The notes under the pieces are model-generated. The model was not told the DNA's origin and did no database searches. It saw nothing but the letters and a program-made list of their open reading frames with translations. From Allolobophora icterica (Eukaryota; Annelida; Clitellata; Crassiclitellata; Lumbricidae), in the NCBI GenBank assembly GCA_963556255.1, contig OY744616.1, forward strand, positions 10,695,491 through 10,759,490: a stretch of 64,000 nt of DNA. The letters run 5' to 3'. The translations under genes were made by a program, and so were the position numbers. Below, piece by piece: positions 1 through 11,661 of the stretch (position 1 is its first letter; every line of letters starts with the position of its first letter).

Positions 1-54
1 TTTCAGCGACAATCGACTGATGACTTCATATATACGCATACAGATAGCAACGCC

Positions 55-342
55 CATAGGCGCAATTTGTGAGGGGGTACGAGGGTACCCGTACCCCCAC
101 TTTTTGCACTGGGGGATACCGTACCCCCACTTTTGCACTGGGATACCGCAACCCCCACTTTTTGCACTGAGGGGATACCGTACCCTCACTTTTGCACTGG
201 GGATACCGTACCCCCCACTTTTTGCACTGGGGATACCGTTCTCCCCACTTTTTTGCACTGGGGTACCGTACCCCCACTTTTTGAATAATGCCAATCAATA
301 TTTTATTATTGTGCCTTCTCAGAGATCGCAGTCTCCGCCTTG
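55..342. mobile_element. hAT-like non-autonomous element with expanded minisatellite
   Basis: The left end CATAGGCGCAATTTGTG and right end CAGTCTCCGCCTTG match the ends of the cleaner copy at 35119-35265. Between them, about seven units of a roughly 33-bp G/C-rich motif (around ACCGTACCCCCACTTTTTGC, varying) run from 75 to 285, making this copy about twice as long as the other. No target-site duplication is visible, so the outer limits rest on similarity alone. Open frames across it only read through the repeat. Confidence 0.6.
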
Positions 343-410
343 CTTCGTGTATGTAAGAAATTGGTACCCCCTACTTTTTAGACTAAAGTTACGCCCTACG
401 CCAAAATAGT

Positions 411-480
411 CGTTGGATTAGATTAGATTAGATTAGATTTAGATTAGATAAGATATATATATATATACATATATATATAT
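411..480. repeat. (GATTA)n and (AT)n simple repeats
   Basis: About five GATTA units at 417-440 are followed by an AT tract to about 480. The rest of 343-860 is AT-rich with no gene-like feature that I can see. Confidence 0.7.
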
Positions 481-869
481 ATTCTATCCAGCATCTGTGT
501 ATACAAACGCACACTAATATATAGCATTTCCATATGCGATATAAACAAAGGCAGACCAAGACTACGCTGAATAGATAATATAAAAGACATGGGCTTCCGG
601 AGGGGGGGGGGCAAAGGGGCATTTTCCCTATTTAAAAAAAATAAAATCTTTTGATCATTATGATTATTACAACAGTCCCAAGACGATTTTTTCAATGCGA
701 AAAATACTTAATTATTGAGGTAAAGTCCTTGATCATTATTTTTTCTTGAAAGTTGTGCCGTTTTCTGTATTCATGAATAGCTTGCAGAAACGTCATTTTG
801 CTTCCTCTACCAAAATTTTGCATCCCTTACAAATATTTTGCCCCCCCCCCACCTCCCCGCACAAAAATT

Positions 870-1012
870 CCTGCTGGACGCCCATGATGAAAGAGGACCT
901 GACATCACCTGAACTAACACTAAGGGGAGCACTGGACTTGACAAATGACCGAGGACAATGGAGATCACTTATTCGTATCCATCGCCGCCAAATGGCTGGC
1001 GTCAGGAACTGA
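870..1012 (+). pseudogene. LINE ORF C-terminal relic (RTE-like)
   Basis: The plus-strand translation contains a tryptophan-rich tail (KEDLTSPELTLRGALDLTND, then RGQWRSLI) ending in a stop at 1010-1012. This matches the usual end of non-LTR retrotransposon ORFs (W..D...DL......A.DR..WR.LI). No reverse transcriptase domain precedes it, so it is a 5'-truncated fragment. The family assignment is from motif shape only. Confidence 0.45.
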
Positions 1013-1185
1013 TGATGAATATATAGCATTCCATATTCTCTATGCAGCGCACTAGGCAGGCGATAGACGTACAGGGTCCTGGGCTGCGATGATTCTTGGT
1101 AAAAGCCAAGCATGATAGCTTAGAAATTTGCCCCAAAGCAAAGTTCTGTATATGTTTTGCGATATAGCCTACTGCAACATATTGG

Positions 1186-1366
1186 GTGATTTCATTAAGA
1201 TCTAAATCATCTTTATCGCTGTTCACTCTTTAGTTGCAATAACCGCATCCGTATGGTACTCAGCACTGTCAGCAGTATCCGGATTTGTTGCCAGGCGACC
1301 GCACATTCAACGATTTCATTAAGATCTAAATCATCTTCATCGTTGTTTACTCTTTGGATGCAACGC
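1186..1366. repeat. Imperfect direct repeat (two ~50-bp copies 120 bp apart)
   Basis: The segment GATTTCATTAAGATCTAAAT plus the following ~28 bases occurs at about 1188-1236 and again at about 1308-1356. On the minus strand both copies read as a short acidic peptide containing DDLDLNEI. Function unknown. Confidence 0.55.
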
Positions 1367-2454
1367 CCGCTTTGGTGTGACCAATTCAGTTTGTTGCTAA
1401 CGTCGACCTTTTTTGTTATTCTAGGCGAGAGTGAAAGAATCTCAGGGTAGGCTGACCGCTTCACCCGAACCACCTGCACAGATCTCGTTGAGCAAGTGAC
1501 TCGACAAGAAGCCAGCTCGATCAAGAAACCACCCAAGACCTTGAATGAGTGTCGTTAGTAGACCTACTTGTAAAACCCATGTACCTTTATTTATACAATA
1601 GGCCTATGTTCTTTTGATTGTCCTGTAGCACATAGGACTGTAGTCCCTCAGCACATTCTATAGTCATTTAGCAGGACTGTAACATATCTTTTAGTTCTTT
1701 AGCACATTCTGTAGTCATTTAGCATTTAATTCAAGAGCACAGTTTGTATAGCTTTTCTGATTGTTCTGTAGCACATTTTGTAATTCAGTAACAGTGAGGA
1801 CCCAGGAGTGCAAACTCGAAGAAGAAGGGTATACATTCCAAAGGCTTGACCCATCAAGAGCAGTGTTTACTTGATGAATGAAAGAGATCAAGACAATCTC
1901 AGGGCTTCGTAATGTCAGAGAACTAGCGTCTGAGAGGTGGGGGGGGGGGGACAAAGTCGGCCACGATCTCGTCGACGACCGGTTTTTTAAAATCTTGTCC
2001 CCAAAAATTTTCCAAAACTTCATCTCAGAAAAGTTTCGCTTTCATCTCCGAAAAAAGTTGATGACCTTTTTTTAGTCATTCGTCACGTTTTACAACTTTT
2101 TCCCTTCAATAACCCTTTTTCTTATGATTTCTTCCTCTAAAAATTTCTGACATTTTTCACGAATTCCTTCTTCTTTCTCATAATTTTGGGGGGGGACACT
2201 TCTGCTCAAAAAATTTATTTTTACCTCGTCTCGTCAAAAAACGCTGCCAAAACCCTCACGCGCAATTAATTTCTCCGCCTTGTTTGGTCTTTCTTCAAAA
2301 TGTGGGGGGGACACATGCATGGAGTCTCCCCACACTCTCAAAGGTGGGGGACATGTCCCCCCCGTGCCCCCCTCTAGATCGCCGCCCATGGTAGTGATAG
2401 CCCAAACTCGTCGTGGTATAAGATCAGACACCATTGATCCTAAAGACTGTATTA
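1367..2454. other. No gene seen; low-complexity spacer
   Basis: The segment 1620-1790 holds weak tandem copies of a TAGCACATTCTGTAGTCATT-like motif. From 1937 to 2380 there are several G or C homopolymer runs separated by pyrimidine-rich sequence. I see no splice-consistent coding exon. Confidence 0.5.
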
Positions 2455-2540
2455 TTTTGCACTGGTTCTCGTCGGGAGCGCCACTGATGAGTTTACTCTT
2501 GAAGTGGCGCTTTATAAATGTCAGATTACAGTTATAACAT
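2455..2540 (+). repeat. LINE/SINE 3' end (GCGCTTTATAAAT family)
   Basis: The stretch GGAGCGCCACTGATGAGTTT then AGTGGCGCTTTATAAAT and a TACAG-rich tail recurs in diverged form at 42755-42893, 47262-47368, 49330-49446 and 54080-54165. Longer copies elsewhere in the window carry LINE reading frame just upstream, so this is probably the shared 3' end of an L2/CR1-like LINE and SINEs that borrow it. Confidence 0.6.
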
Positions 2541-2860
2541 TAACGTAGTCTGGAGTTATTTGTAGCAAGAAAAACTTGTAATGTAAAATCGTTTGAGTAG
2601 GCCATTTGCCGTTGACACACGCTAATCTCTTTATAAATTATTTGACGTGATGAACATTGATACGTTAATCAACAGTACTGTACATTAGCATGTAGGACGC
2701 TACTGTTAGGTTCATCTGTCTGTTTGCATGATTAATTCTGTAACATCCTTCAATGCGGGGACCGTCAAGCGTACGCACGCAGGTGGGAGATGTATAAAAG
2801 TACACATGCGTACAGCAAGGTGGAGGGGCCAATTATTCCGCATTACTGCGTACATACAAT

Positions 2861-3093
<233 letters not shown>

Positions 3094-3139
3094 CACAGAG
3101 AGACAGAGACAGAGAGTACGTACTAAATAGATGGCCCAT

Positions 3140-3351
3140 ATATATATATTATATATATATATATTATATATATATTGTCTTTATTTCTGATTGTCATCGA
3201 TAGCAATAAAGATATATATATATATATATAAACCGATTTTGAAACTGAACCAAAACTTCTATAGATGGGAGTTTACAACCACTGTCTGTTTTCATCTTCT
3301 CAGTCTCCGCATCAGTAACAGCAGCAGCAGCAGCAGCAGCAGCAGTAGACG
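3140..3351. repeat. (AT)n tracts and a (CAG)n tract upstream of the MARVEL exon
   Basis: AT tracts sit at 3138-3175 and 3212-3231. A CAG tract of about eight units lies at 3320-3346, about 30 bases before the start codon of the MARVEL gene. A possible splice acceptor (CTTCTCAG, ending about 3302) precedes the CAG tract, so the tract may be in a 5' UTR exon. Confidence 0.7.
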
Positions 3352-3373
3352 TCGTCATCTGTCATCGGAAGTC

Positions 3374-4491
3374 ATGGAGTACGACACGGCATCGCCTGCT
3401 ACAGAGGCGCCACCTGGGAACTATCGAGAGAGAACCTGTCCACCGGAATACATAAAGACCCCTCCGGGAATCCTAAAGATCATCCAAATAGTTCGCACAT
3501 TTCCTCCTCTGTTTCCGCCATTGTATTCGTATCTGTAATTGTTATAGTAATTGTAACTGTAATCGAACACTTGTGTAGCCCCAGTGTCGGAATTGTAGAA
3601 AAAATGCGGGGGGTTGAATATTTTATCGGTATTTTGCAAACTGGTGTCAGCAAAATTTGAAAGTAGCTGATTTCAACTCCAGCAGTTTTGCAAGTCAGAC
3701 TCGGGTCAAAATCAATTCCTTTGTTGAGAAAATCCAAAAATGCATACATGATACACCATGGAAATATCTTCTCTTTGACTCAGAGTCAAATAATGCTAAA
3801 TCACACTAGCACAACTGTGGGGATTGGAAAGGACCCCCTGGGGTGTGCAATGAAGACTTAACTGTGGGGTCTTAAGAAAGACTAGGGGGGTTGAACCCCC
3901 GACAATTCCTACCCTTTGTAGCCCCTGTTAAAGAGCAAACTAATCGGAAGCACTCTGCACTAACCTATAGGCCTCTGGTGTAAAATGTCGTTAAGGACTG
4001 GGCTTTCAGCAGTCGCTCACGCGTGCAGCCCAACCAACGCTGTGCGATGCAGTGTATTGTAATGTTAACGTAGTGATAACGTAGTGTAGTGCAATGTAGT
4101 CTGTGGTGTAGTGTAATACAAAAAATCATGATTTATGTAGTTCCTCTGTTATTTGTCTTCTTGTAATATATATGAGCTTGTTTCGTGGGAATATCATAAG
4201 AAATTTATTTGTTGAACTTGTCACGTTGTGTTTCGGTCTTGGTGGACTAAGTTCTGGGTATTGACCTAACAGTTGCTTGATTTGGGTGTACCATGGAACA
4301 TTCTAATTAAGTACATAAAGGTGTCTCTGAGTAGTCATATTGGATAGGCGCTATTTGAATTCTCTGAATGAATGTTTGAATGAATGCTTTTAATGAATGA
4401 ATGAATTAATTTTTTTGTCTATGGTGCTAGCAGATGAAGACTTATCGGCAAATTCACAACTGTCATACAATAGCCTGGCATTTATGTAGCG

Positions 4492-4554
<63 letters not shown>

Positions 4555-5740
4555 TATACTGTCAAAAGGGTGGAAATGTTGGGCTTGGCCATTTACAGCG
4601 AATGGTCTATTTTACAACGAGTGGCCTTTAGCTGTGTATCGATAGTAAAGAGATTTGAGCCCTCCCATTAATCAAAGTGGACCGTTTGACTTGCGAGTCC
4701 TGCTCTTAGTTCTATTCGAGAACGAGTTATTTCTATAGGGATACGCTTTGGCGGTTGTCATCGAATCCCACTTTCAAGGTCACGCTCTGCTGACTCCAAT
4801 TCAGACTGTGCGGAATGCGTAGCCATGGCGTATACGCTTCACCTGTTCAACGACCAATAATGTTTAGACGATTAAATAGATAATTATATATGACGCTTCC
4901 TTGTTAGCATCTTTGACTTTTAGTCTTAATTTACAGTTGTGTTAGGTTTCTTCGGACGCTTGTTAATTTGCAATAGTGTTAGAATTGCAGTGGTTACCAT
5001 GCTGAACTATCTTTTGAGAGGTCGGGAGTCATAGGCGTAGACTCTGGGGGCAGCCGGGACCCGTGCCCCCCCCCAAATAATTGAGATGGACTGTACACCC
5101 AATGTAATAAGTGTACAAAAAATAAAAAAATGCTCCCCTCCCCAATATTTTGGACAAGTTTACGCCAGGGTCGAAAGTTAAAATCCCAGCAACAGCAGAA
5201 ATTAGTTTCGAGGTTTTTCTATTCCACTTGCGCCCCCTAGCCAAGTTAGCAATACACTGACAGTACATTGGCAGTTGGAAGGTGAGGCTGCGAGAGACAG
5301 ACAGACAGACAGAGAGGGAGAGACAGAGAGAGACAGACAGACATACAGAGACAGAGAGAGAGATGGCTAGCCACCCGCCCTCGTATGCCGAAGCTAAGAA
5401 AATGAAGTCGCTAACACATCATTCATGGCTGCTTCTCGGGGCTGCTCTGTTTCTAAGTATCTTCTGTTGTTTGTTTATGAAAAAATCTGTATGCGGCTTT
5501 GAACGGAAAGTTCAGACGTGGATGTTTATTTCAACCTGTTTGTGTTCAGGTGACCTCTCTTCTGACCTTCATCCTGGCCGTTTCCGGTGGCTGGGGTTCA
5601 CAGGGTGGCGGTTGGGTCGGCTTCGTCGGTTTAACGGGTCTCATCAATGCGACGGTTTGGTTCGTCCTCCACGTTCTCAACGTCATACCAGACATCATGG
5701 CCAACTACTTCATTGTATGCATTATATATGAATATATATA

Positions 5741-5774
<34 letters not shown>

Positions 5775-8296
5775 AATCTTCTTCTTCGTCATCATCATCT
5801 TCTTCGTCTTCTTATACTTTTTCTTCATCTTTTTCTCCTCCTCCTCCTCCTCCTGCTCCTCCTGCTCCTGCTCCTCCTCCTCCTCCTCCTCCTCCTCCTC
5901 CTTCATTACGCCATATTATTAGACGTGTTATATGCCATCCTCGATAGTGTGTAGTGGTTAGCAATGGACTGTCAGTCGAGAGGTCGGGGGTTCAAATCCC
6001 CGCCAGGACAGAATTTTGTTTCGAGATTTCTTCTCCGCCTGTTGAGTTGGCTAGGGGGCCTAGCCAACTCAGCTATCATGCGTGCACTAACCTTACACTG
6101 TCGGTGGGAGGATGAGACGGCGAGGGCATATAAGGACCACCGCCCTCGTATGCCGAGGTTAAGAAAATGAAATCGCTAACTTTTCATACCAATGGCTGCC
6201 TCAGGGCTAGCTTAAGAGACTGCTGTCCTCCTTCGTCTATATATGCCATTCGAACGGTGAGAACTGTTCGAAATAATTTCCGCTGACTCCAGCGGCCTTT
6301 GTTGCTACACGATCTCATTGAACCATGGATCCATCCATCCATCCATCCATCCATCCATCCATCCATCCATCCATCCATCCATCCATCCATCCATCCATCC
6401 ATCCATCCACCCACCCACCGTCCGTCCATCCATCCATCAATCCATCCATCCATCCATCCATCCATCCATCCATCCATCCATCCATCCATCCATCAATCCA
6501 TCCATCCATCCATCCATCCATCCATCCATATCCACCTCCCCCTCCTCCTCCTCCTCCTCCTCCTCCTCCTCCACCACCTCCTGCCGTCTTTCTTGTTCCT
6601 CTAGGATGGGTTACTGAAGTCTCGCTTAACTAACAAATAGTACCAACAGTGACGAAGAATTTAGAGAATTCTAATATGAGTCAGATCTTGGCTGAACTTA
6701 CTACGCATGGGCCAGATCCACGACTTGGTAAGCAAGTAACGAAATATGAACAGTTAGACTCGACAAAATTTAAAACTAGGTCCGTCACCTTAATTCCAAT
6801 GGTTTGAGGCGTCGGCCACTTCAGTTTCTTGACCTCTGGATAGAAGGGTTGATGGCCAGTGCTGTCAATCTCCGCATGATCCGCCTGTGGACAGACAGAT
6901 AGGCAGACAGGCAGACAGACAGCCGAACAAACAGACAGATATGTATAATAAGTATGAGTGTTAACTTTAAAATCAATTTAGACAACATTTAACGATTATG
7001 CATAAGCCACACACTCAAGTGATACATTCACAAAATGCCTGTCCGCGTGTCTGTCTGTGTGCCTGTCTGTCTGCTTGTTTGCCTGTCTGCATGCTTGTCT
7101 GTTTGTCTGCCTGACTGTCTTATCTGTCTGCTTGCTTAAGTGTCCGCCCGTCTATCTGTCTGTCTGTCTGTCTGTCTGTGTGTATGCATGCATGTATGTG
7201 TAGTTTGTGTACGTATGTACGTGTATGTGTATGTGTGTGTGTGTCTGCCTGTCTCGGCCAAGGTGTGTCGCTGAGTGATTGCATGGAGTGGTTTTAGGAG
7301 GTGATCGGTTACTGCTTCTGGACTCTGTTCTTCTTCATCGCTGGAATCGTCGCCGCCGTTCAGGGAGCCACTTACCCAGTCGCAGGAGCAGCAGCCGTAA
7401 GTGCAGACTAAAGGACGGAGGGACGGACGGATGAGATGATGAACGGATGATGGGTGTACGGATGTATGTGTGTATCTATAGACGCTTAATGTAGCGCCTT
7501 TAAAGTGCCTAACAAAAGCGCCGCACACGTGGCTATCCAAACAAGTGCCTTTTAAGATAGGTTAATGATGTCTGTTGTGCGCAGTCTATGCAACAGTACG
7601 TAAATGAAATGGGAGACTCCTCCAGGAGGAATGGGTGGACGAATTGGTGGGGGAGGATGAATGGTTGGATGGATGGATCGATGGATGATTGATGGACGGA
7701 CGGACAAACTGACTGATTGAGTGACTGAGTGACTGACTGACTGAGTGACTGACTGACTGACTGCCTGACTGACTGCCTGACTGACTGACAAATGACTGCT
7801 GACTGACTGACCGACTGCCTGACTGACTGCCTGACTGACTGCCCGACCGACCGAATGACCGACTGACTGATTGACGGAGTGACTGAATGACTGACTGACT
7901 GGCTGATTACTTTGCTGGTTAACTGACTGCTGGGTGCATGGTTAGAAGGAGGCCGGCTGAATTGTTGGCTGAATAACTGGGCTACATCCACGTACTGATC
8001 TACTGATTGACTGATTGACTGATTCAGTGATTGATTGGATTTAGGTAATTCAGTTCATGATTCTACTGAGCATGTAGCAGATATCATCGAATTAAATCCA
8101 CGGGAATTCTAGAGTTGTTTTCGATCTCTTTCAGTTCTTTGCATTCGTTGGGCTGGGTGTCTTCGGCGCCGATGCCACTATCCAGCTGCTCGAGATCAGG
8201 AAAATCTGGAAAGCCAGAAACGACCGCAGACAGGTTCCGACGAAAAGCGCCGAGGAGGACGATATCTTTATACGAAGACCAAATGCGGCCGTTTAA
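3374..8296 (+). CDS. MARVEL-domain four-transmembrane protein (CMTM/plasmolipin type)
   Basis: Four coding exons: 3374-3490, 5550-5714, 7298-7396 and 8135-8296 (stop TAA), all phase 0, giving 180 residues, normal for MARVEL proteins. The polar N-terminus ends in [10 protein letters not shown], followed by predicted membrane segments at about residues 33-53, 61-82, 98-117 and 126-148. The last exon has the typical [10 protein letters not shown] end of TM4 and then a charged cytosolic tail. MARVEL proteins act in membrane apposition and vesicle trafficking; this member's job is unknown. Acceptors (TGTTCAG, GTTTTAG, CTTTCAG) and donors GTATGC and GTAAGT are good, but the exon 1 donor (ATA|GTTCGC) is weak, so that boundary is the least certain. 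The upstream frame stays open, but the ATG at 3374 fits the family best. Intron 1 holds a SINE cut by a hAT element. Confidence 0.85.
4494..4551. repeat. (AT)n microsatellite
   Basis: Uninterrupted AT dinucleotides within intron 1 of the MARVEL gene. Confidence 0.97.
4985..5420 (+). repeat. tRNA-derived SINE, interrupted copy
   Basis: The head (GTGGTTACCATGCTGAACTA then GAGAGGTCGGGAGT) and the body after 5171 (GCCCCCTAGCCAAGTTAGC, then CCCTCGTATGCCGAAGCTAA) match the intact copy at 5945-6200. The hAT element at 5030-5170 lies inside the polymerase III B-box-like region, and a (CAGA)n tract occupies about 5290-5365. Confidence 0.65.
5030..5170. mobile_element. hAT MITE inserted in a SINE
   Basis: Terminal inverted repeats CATAGGCGTAGACT and CCCTGGCGTAAACT (right end reverse-complemented) flank 141 bp. 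The flanks TCGGGAGT (5022-5029) and TCGAAAGT (5171-5178) are a diverged 8-bp target duplication (6 of 8 match). It belongs to the family of the longer copy at 9807-10496. The insertion split a tRNA-like SINE. Confidence 0.75.
5715..5905. repeat. (AT)n followed by (CTT/CTC)n
   Basis: AT tract 5727-5771, then pyrimidine-rich triplets to 5905, at the start of MARVEL intron 2. Leu-rich or Glu-rich frames here come from the repeat. Confidence 0.9.
5945..6200 (+). repeat. tRNA-derived SINE
   Basis: Starts with GTGTAGTGGTTAGCAATGGA (A-box-like) and GGGGGTTCAAATCCCCGCC (B-box and T-arm like), followed by a non-tRNA body with a palindromic GGCTAGGGGGCCTAGCC segment and GCCCTCGTATGCCGAGGTTA. The same body recurs at 5171-5420 and partly at 10630-10775. 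The tRNA-like part does not fold as a full functional tRNA that I can see. Confidence 0.75.
6326..6575. repeat. (CATC)n and (CTC)n microsatellite
   Basis: CATC tetranucleotides fill 6329-6528 with a few ACCC, GTCC and AATC variants, followed by CTC triplets to about 6575. Lies in intron 2 of the MARVEL gene. Confidence 0.97.
6890..7235. repeat. Degenerate (CAGA)n/(CTGT)n tract
   Basis: CAGACAGG-like units at 6890-6940 and CTGTCTGC-like units at 7035-7235 just before MARVEL exon 3. The two stretches are on opposite strands. Confidence 0.75.
7670..7935. repeat. Degenerate (GACT)n tract
   Basis: Imperfect GACTGACTGAGTGACT units fill MARVEL intron 3, preceded by GGATGGATG units. Ser-Gln-Val-rich minus-strand frames here are repeat artefacts. 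Confidence 0.85.
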
Positions 8297-9670
8297 TATC
8301 TTCTTCATCTTCTCATGACCCACATTGCCTTTTCCTGTAATGTCCTCCTGGGCTGTAGAATGCTTCCGTGTATGCTATACACTATAATGCCTTATCGAGA
8401 CTGCAGTGCGGAACGTCGCCGCTATATTAAGACTGTTGATTATACCTGCGTTGAAGTTTGCGATTTGTAGTTTTTAGTCTTCTGTGCATAATGATGTCTT
8501 GTCCGATTAACCTAAAGGATTACTTTAAAGCCTCGTTAAGTACGGTTTGAAATTAGAAGCTCGGCTGCACTAGCTCTCGCCTAAAAGTGTCTGATAATAA
8601 TAGACACTGCTGTTGCGCCGATCCGTCGACATCATTCATGGTTGAGACTCGCATCGATTGCGACCCTTTTCTTTAATTAATTAAAATTAGTTAAACTTAG
8701 GCAGCTGTGGAATGGGTGACAATCATGTGGGTTGCGTGTTGGATTTACGCGTGTATCTATGCAAGTGCATATCTATGTATGTATGTATTATAGTTTTTAA
8801 AAACGTTAGAAACTACATTTTTTAAACGGAAAAAAGTCGTTTTTTGAAAAAATAAAAACCGGGAAAAAACGAAAAAAGAAAATAATTCGACTTTCTCGCA
8901 TCTTGTAGGCGCTACTGCAATTTAAAATTAAAAACCTTGTTTACAGAATTTAATCAGCAAATAACACAACTTTGTTAGTAAGAACTAAGTAACATCAGTC
9001 TACAACAATTATTTATTTTATTTGTTTGGTTTAATAAGAAATAAGAAATTGAAAAATTAAAAATATTGAAATCTTTTCAAATTTAAATTTTAAACATAGG
9101 TCCACATAAGTCCATGCTGACTAAACTAACGCAATTAAAAACTAAACTTTGTAGGTATACAGACTATTATAGTGTAAACTTTCTCACAGTAAATGCATTT
9201 CAATTTAGCCAATGTTGAGTTTTTGTCTTTCTCGTTTATCAAAGCAACGTGAATCCATTCCGCACCGTTTTCTTTTGGCATTTTAGATAACTTAGTAATA
9301 ACTTTTTAAAATTTTATTTCTTGTACTGTGCTATTTCATCAAGTATTTATTTCTCAAATGATGACGTAAATAGTGGCGTAAATTAGCTGAATCCTTGAAA
9401 GTAGCCTACGGAGACAACGTAAGGGACATCAGAGAGAAATAAATTAAAGAGAAAATGACAAAAACTAACAGACAGTAAATAAACAAATAAAGTTACATAC
9501 AAAAAAAATAAAAAAACGGGAAAAAACGATAAGAAAAAACTAGGTTTTTGGAAAGAAATAATAAACAACAACAAAACAGTTGTAACAACTTGGCATGTAT
9601 ATAAAATGCCCAAATATGTGTATGTATGCATGTATATCTGCATGCATGTGTGCACCTGCATATCTATGTA
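8297..9670. other. AT-rich spacer after the MARVEL gene
   Basis: Likely 3' UTR at the start. An ATTAAA hexamer near 8680 is a possible polyadenylation signal for the MARVEL gene. The rest is A/T-rich, with poly-A runs near 8820-8880 and 9500-9540, and shows no coding exon I can support. Confidence 0.4.

Positions 9671-9726
<56 letters not shown>
9671..9726. repeat. (AT)n microsatellite with TATGCATG flanks
   Basis: Pure AT dinucleotides, flanked on both sides by TGCATATATATG-like imperfect repeats (about 9600-9806). Confidence 0.95.
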
Positions 9727-9728
<2 letters not shown>

Positions 9729-9806
9729 TTTGCATGTCAATGTATGTATGCATATATGTATGTATGCATATATATATGCATGTGCATATCAATGTATGCA
9801 TGTATA

Positions 9807-10496
9807 CATAGGCGTAGACTCTGGGGGGCAGCCGGGGCACGTGCCACCAATGATTGAGGAGCCGGGGCAATTCCCCCAAAAATCAAGAGGAGAATTTCTT
9901 AAAATATTAAAATATTATGTTTCAATATAGACAAATTTCTTCAGAAACAGAAAAACAGAGACACAGAAGTTGACAGAACTGAAATACTACCAGAAATTTA
10001 AAATGAAAACAAGATTTATTTTTATCTTCAATATCTTCTATATGAAACAAATCTACATGTAAACAAAACGCCCCATTTCATACGCATTGACGTAACACCG
10101 GAAGCCTCTGCTGACTGTCCAGACCAAAAGATCTTTTTTTCGGAGATTGGTTTTAAATATAAAAAAGAAAACCACAAAATTTGTTTGTTTTTGCTCAAAA
10201 AAATAAATTTCTTGTTTTTATAGAAGTTATTTTAATAACACTGATTTAATGATTTTTAATTTTCTGAAATCGCAACTGAATTAAACTGAGTTGGAGCTCT
10301 TCTCCGTGCCATTTTTCATCATTTTTATGATCCGAAATCCAAAAATCTTAAAAACAACAAGAACCATAAAAACAGGAAAAAAAACTTTAAAAAACTGCAA
10401 CAACAAAACAACTTTTCATCTTTAAAAAAACTTGTTTCTTTGCACCTCTGGTCCAGACCCTTCCCCCCCAATATTTTGGACAAGTTTACGCCAGTG
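9807..10496. mobile_element. hAT non-autonomous element, 690 bp
   Basis: Ends CATAGGCGTAGACTCTG and CACTGGCGTAAACTTG (right end reverse-complemented) match the 141-bp element at 5030-5170. The 8-bp direct repeat CATGTATA lies on both sides (9799-9806 and 10497-10504), though the surroundings are TATGCATG-rich, which lowers the weight of the duplication. The AT-rich interior has no transposase frame. Confidence 0.75.
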
Positions 10497-10629
10497 CATG
10501 TATATATGCATGTATGTGCATATCGATGTATGTATATATGCATGTATACATGTATATTGCTGTATTGGGCGTGCAATAGCCATGTCAAATGGATTCTTTC
10601 ATTTGTAAAAGTTACACTCAGTCCTGACA

Positions 10630-10775
10630 TCTGACACCGGCGCCCCCTACCCAATTCCGCTGTAGTGAGTACAACGACCGTGCTGTGTCAATGGGAAGAA
10701 CAGACGGTGAGGGAGAGAACTGACCAGTGATAACCGGCCTTCGTATGCCGAGGCCACATTCCGCGTCCACAGAAC
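10630..10775 (+). repeat. SINE body fragment
   Basis: GGCGCCCCCTACCCAATTCC and later CTTCGTATGCCGAGGCCA match the body of the SINE at 5945-6200. The tRNA-like head is missing. Confidence 0.5.
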
Positions 10776-11661
10776 TTTGTGTGGTGCAAAGGCAGAATAT
10801 GAACACTGCGCCGTTGACCCCGCCTGATCTGGGCATACGTACATACATAGATGCATGCACACATACATACACAACACATATACATAAATGCATGCATACA
10901 TACATGCATGTGTATATGCATATATATATATATATATATATATATGTTTATATATCTACAGATAGGCAAGCACGCAGACATACTTACCTACTTACATTCA
11001 TGCATGCTTGACATTTTGTCTGATTAGGCTACATTGCGAGCAAATGTTCAGTACACACATATATACATACACACATACATGTCCATGCGCACATACAGAC
11101 TTGTGTAGGTATATACAGCTATACAGTACCCCAAACAGCAGAGCAGAATATTGCTGACAAGTTTCTACCTTTACTTTTCTACGGTTTTCTTCCGACACGT
11201 TGACAGTTTTCTACTGTTAATTTCCTTAGAAGGTGATACCGTAGAACCGAGGGCTAAGCCATAATGATGTTACGGAACTGCGTACAAAGACTTAATGAAC
11301 TGTTTTTTTATTAGAGAAATTCAAAGGAGTCATCGTCGCCATTGATCCGAAGACCACGTGCCCCGCATTAAACGAAGCATGTAGCGTGCAGTAGCCTAGA
11401 GATAGAGTGACGATTGTAGCACCTGTAGGGCATAAGTGTTGCAATTAGACGAACGCTTTCTTTGCGATGCTCGTCTTGAGAAACCTTCGGTTACCTGTTG
11501 ATTCTTCCGCTGGTGAGTGGAGAACAGGTATTTTCTGATGACAACGAATTGCTATTTATGCTAAGGCAGCAGAATGATCAGCAGGCTATAAATAAGAACG
11601 ATTTCCGAACAGAACGGTGACGGAGAAAGTAGATTTCTCTTACTGGTGTGTCACATATACT
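10776..11661. other. Spacer with TACATACA/GCATATA repeats
   Basis: Imperfect ACATACATGCAT-like repeats fill 10840-11110, including an AT tract at 10919-10945. From 11110 to 11660 I see no gene or clear repeat. Confidence 0.5.

Larger units (their letters stand above)
3491..5549 (+). other. MARVEL gene intron 1: contents
   Basis: Holds a GTAGTGTAATGTAGT-like tandem stretch (about 4050-4120), the AT tract at 4494-4551, and the split SINE and hAT element annotated separately. No further coding exon is evident. Confidence 0.5.

Noticed and set aside
417..446. Telomere-like GATTA repeats
   Set aside because: Too short and not the TTAGGG unit; ordinary microsatellite.
5945..6015. Functional tRNA gene
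   Set aside because: A and B boxes are present, but the sequence is the head of a repeated SINE and lacks a paired acceptor stem.
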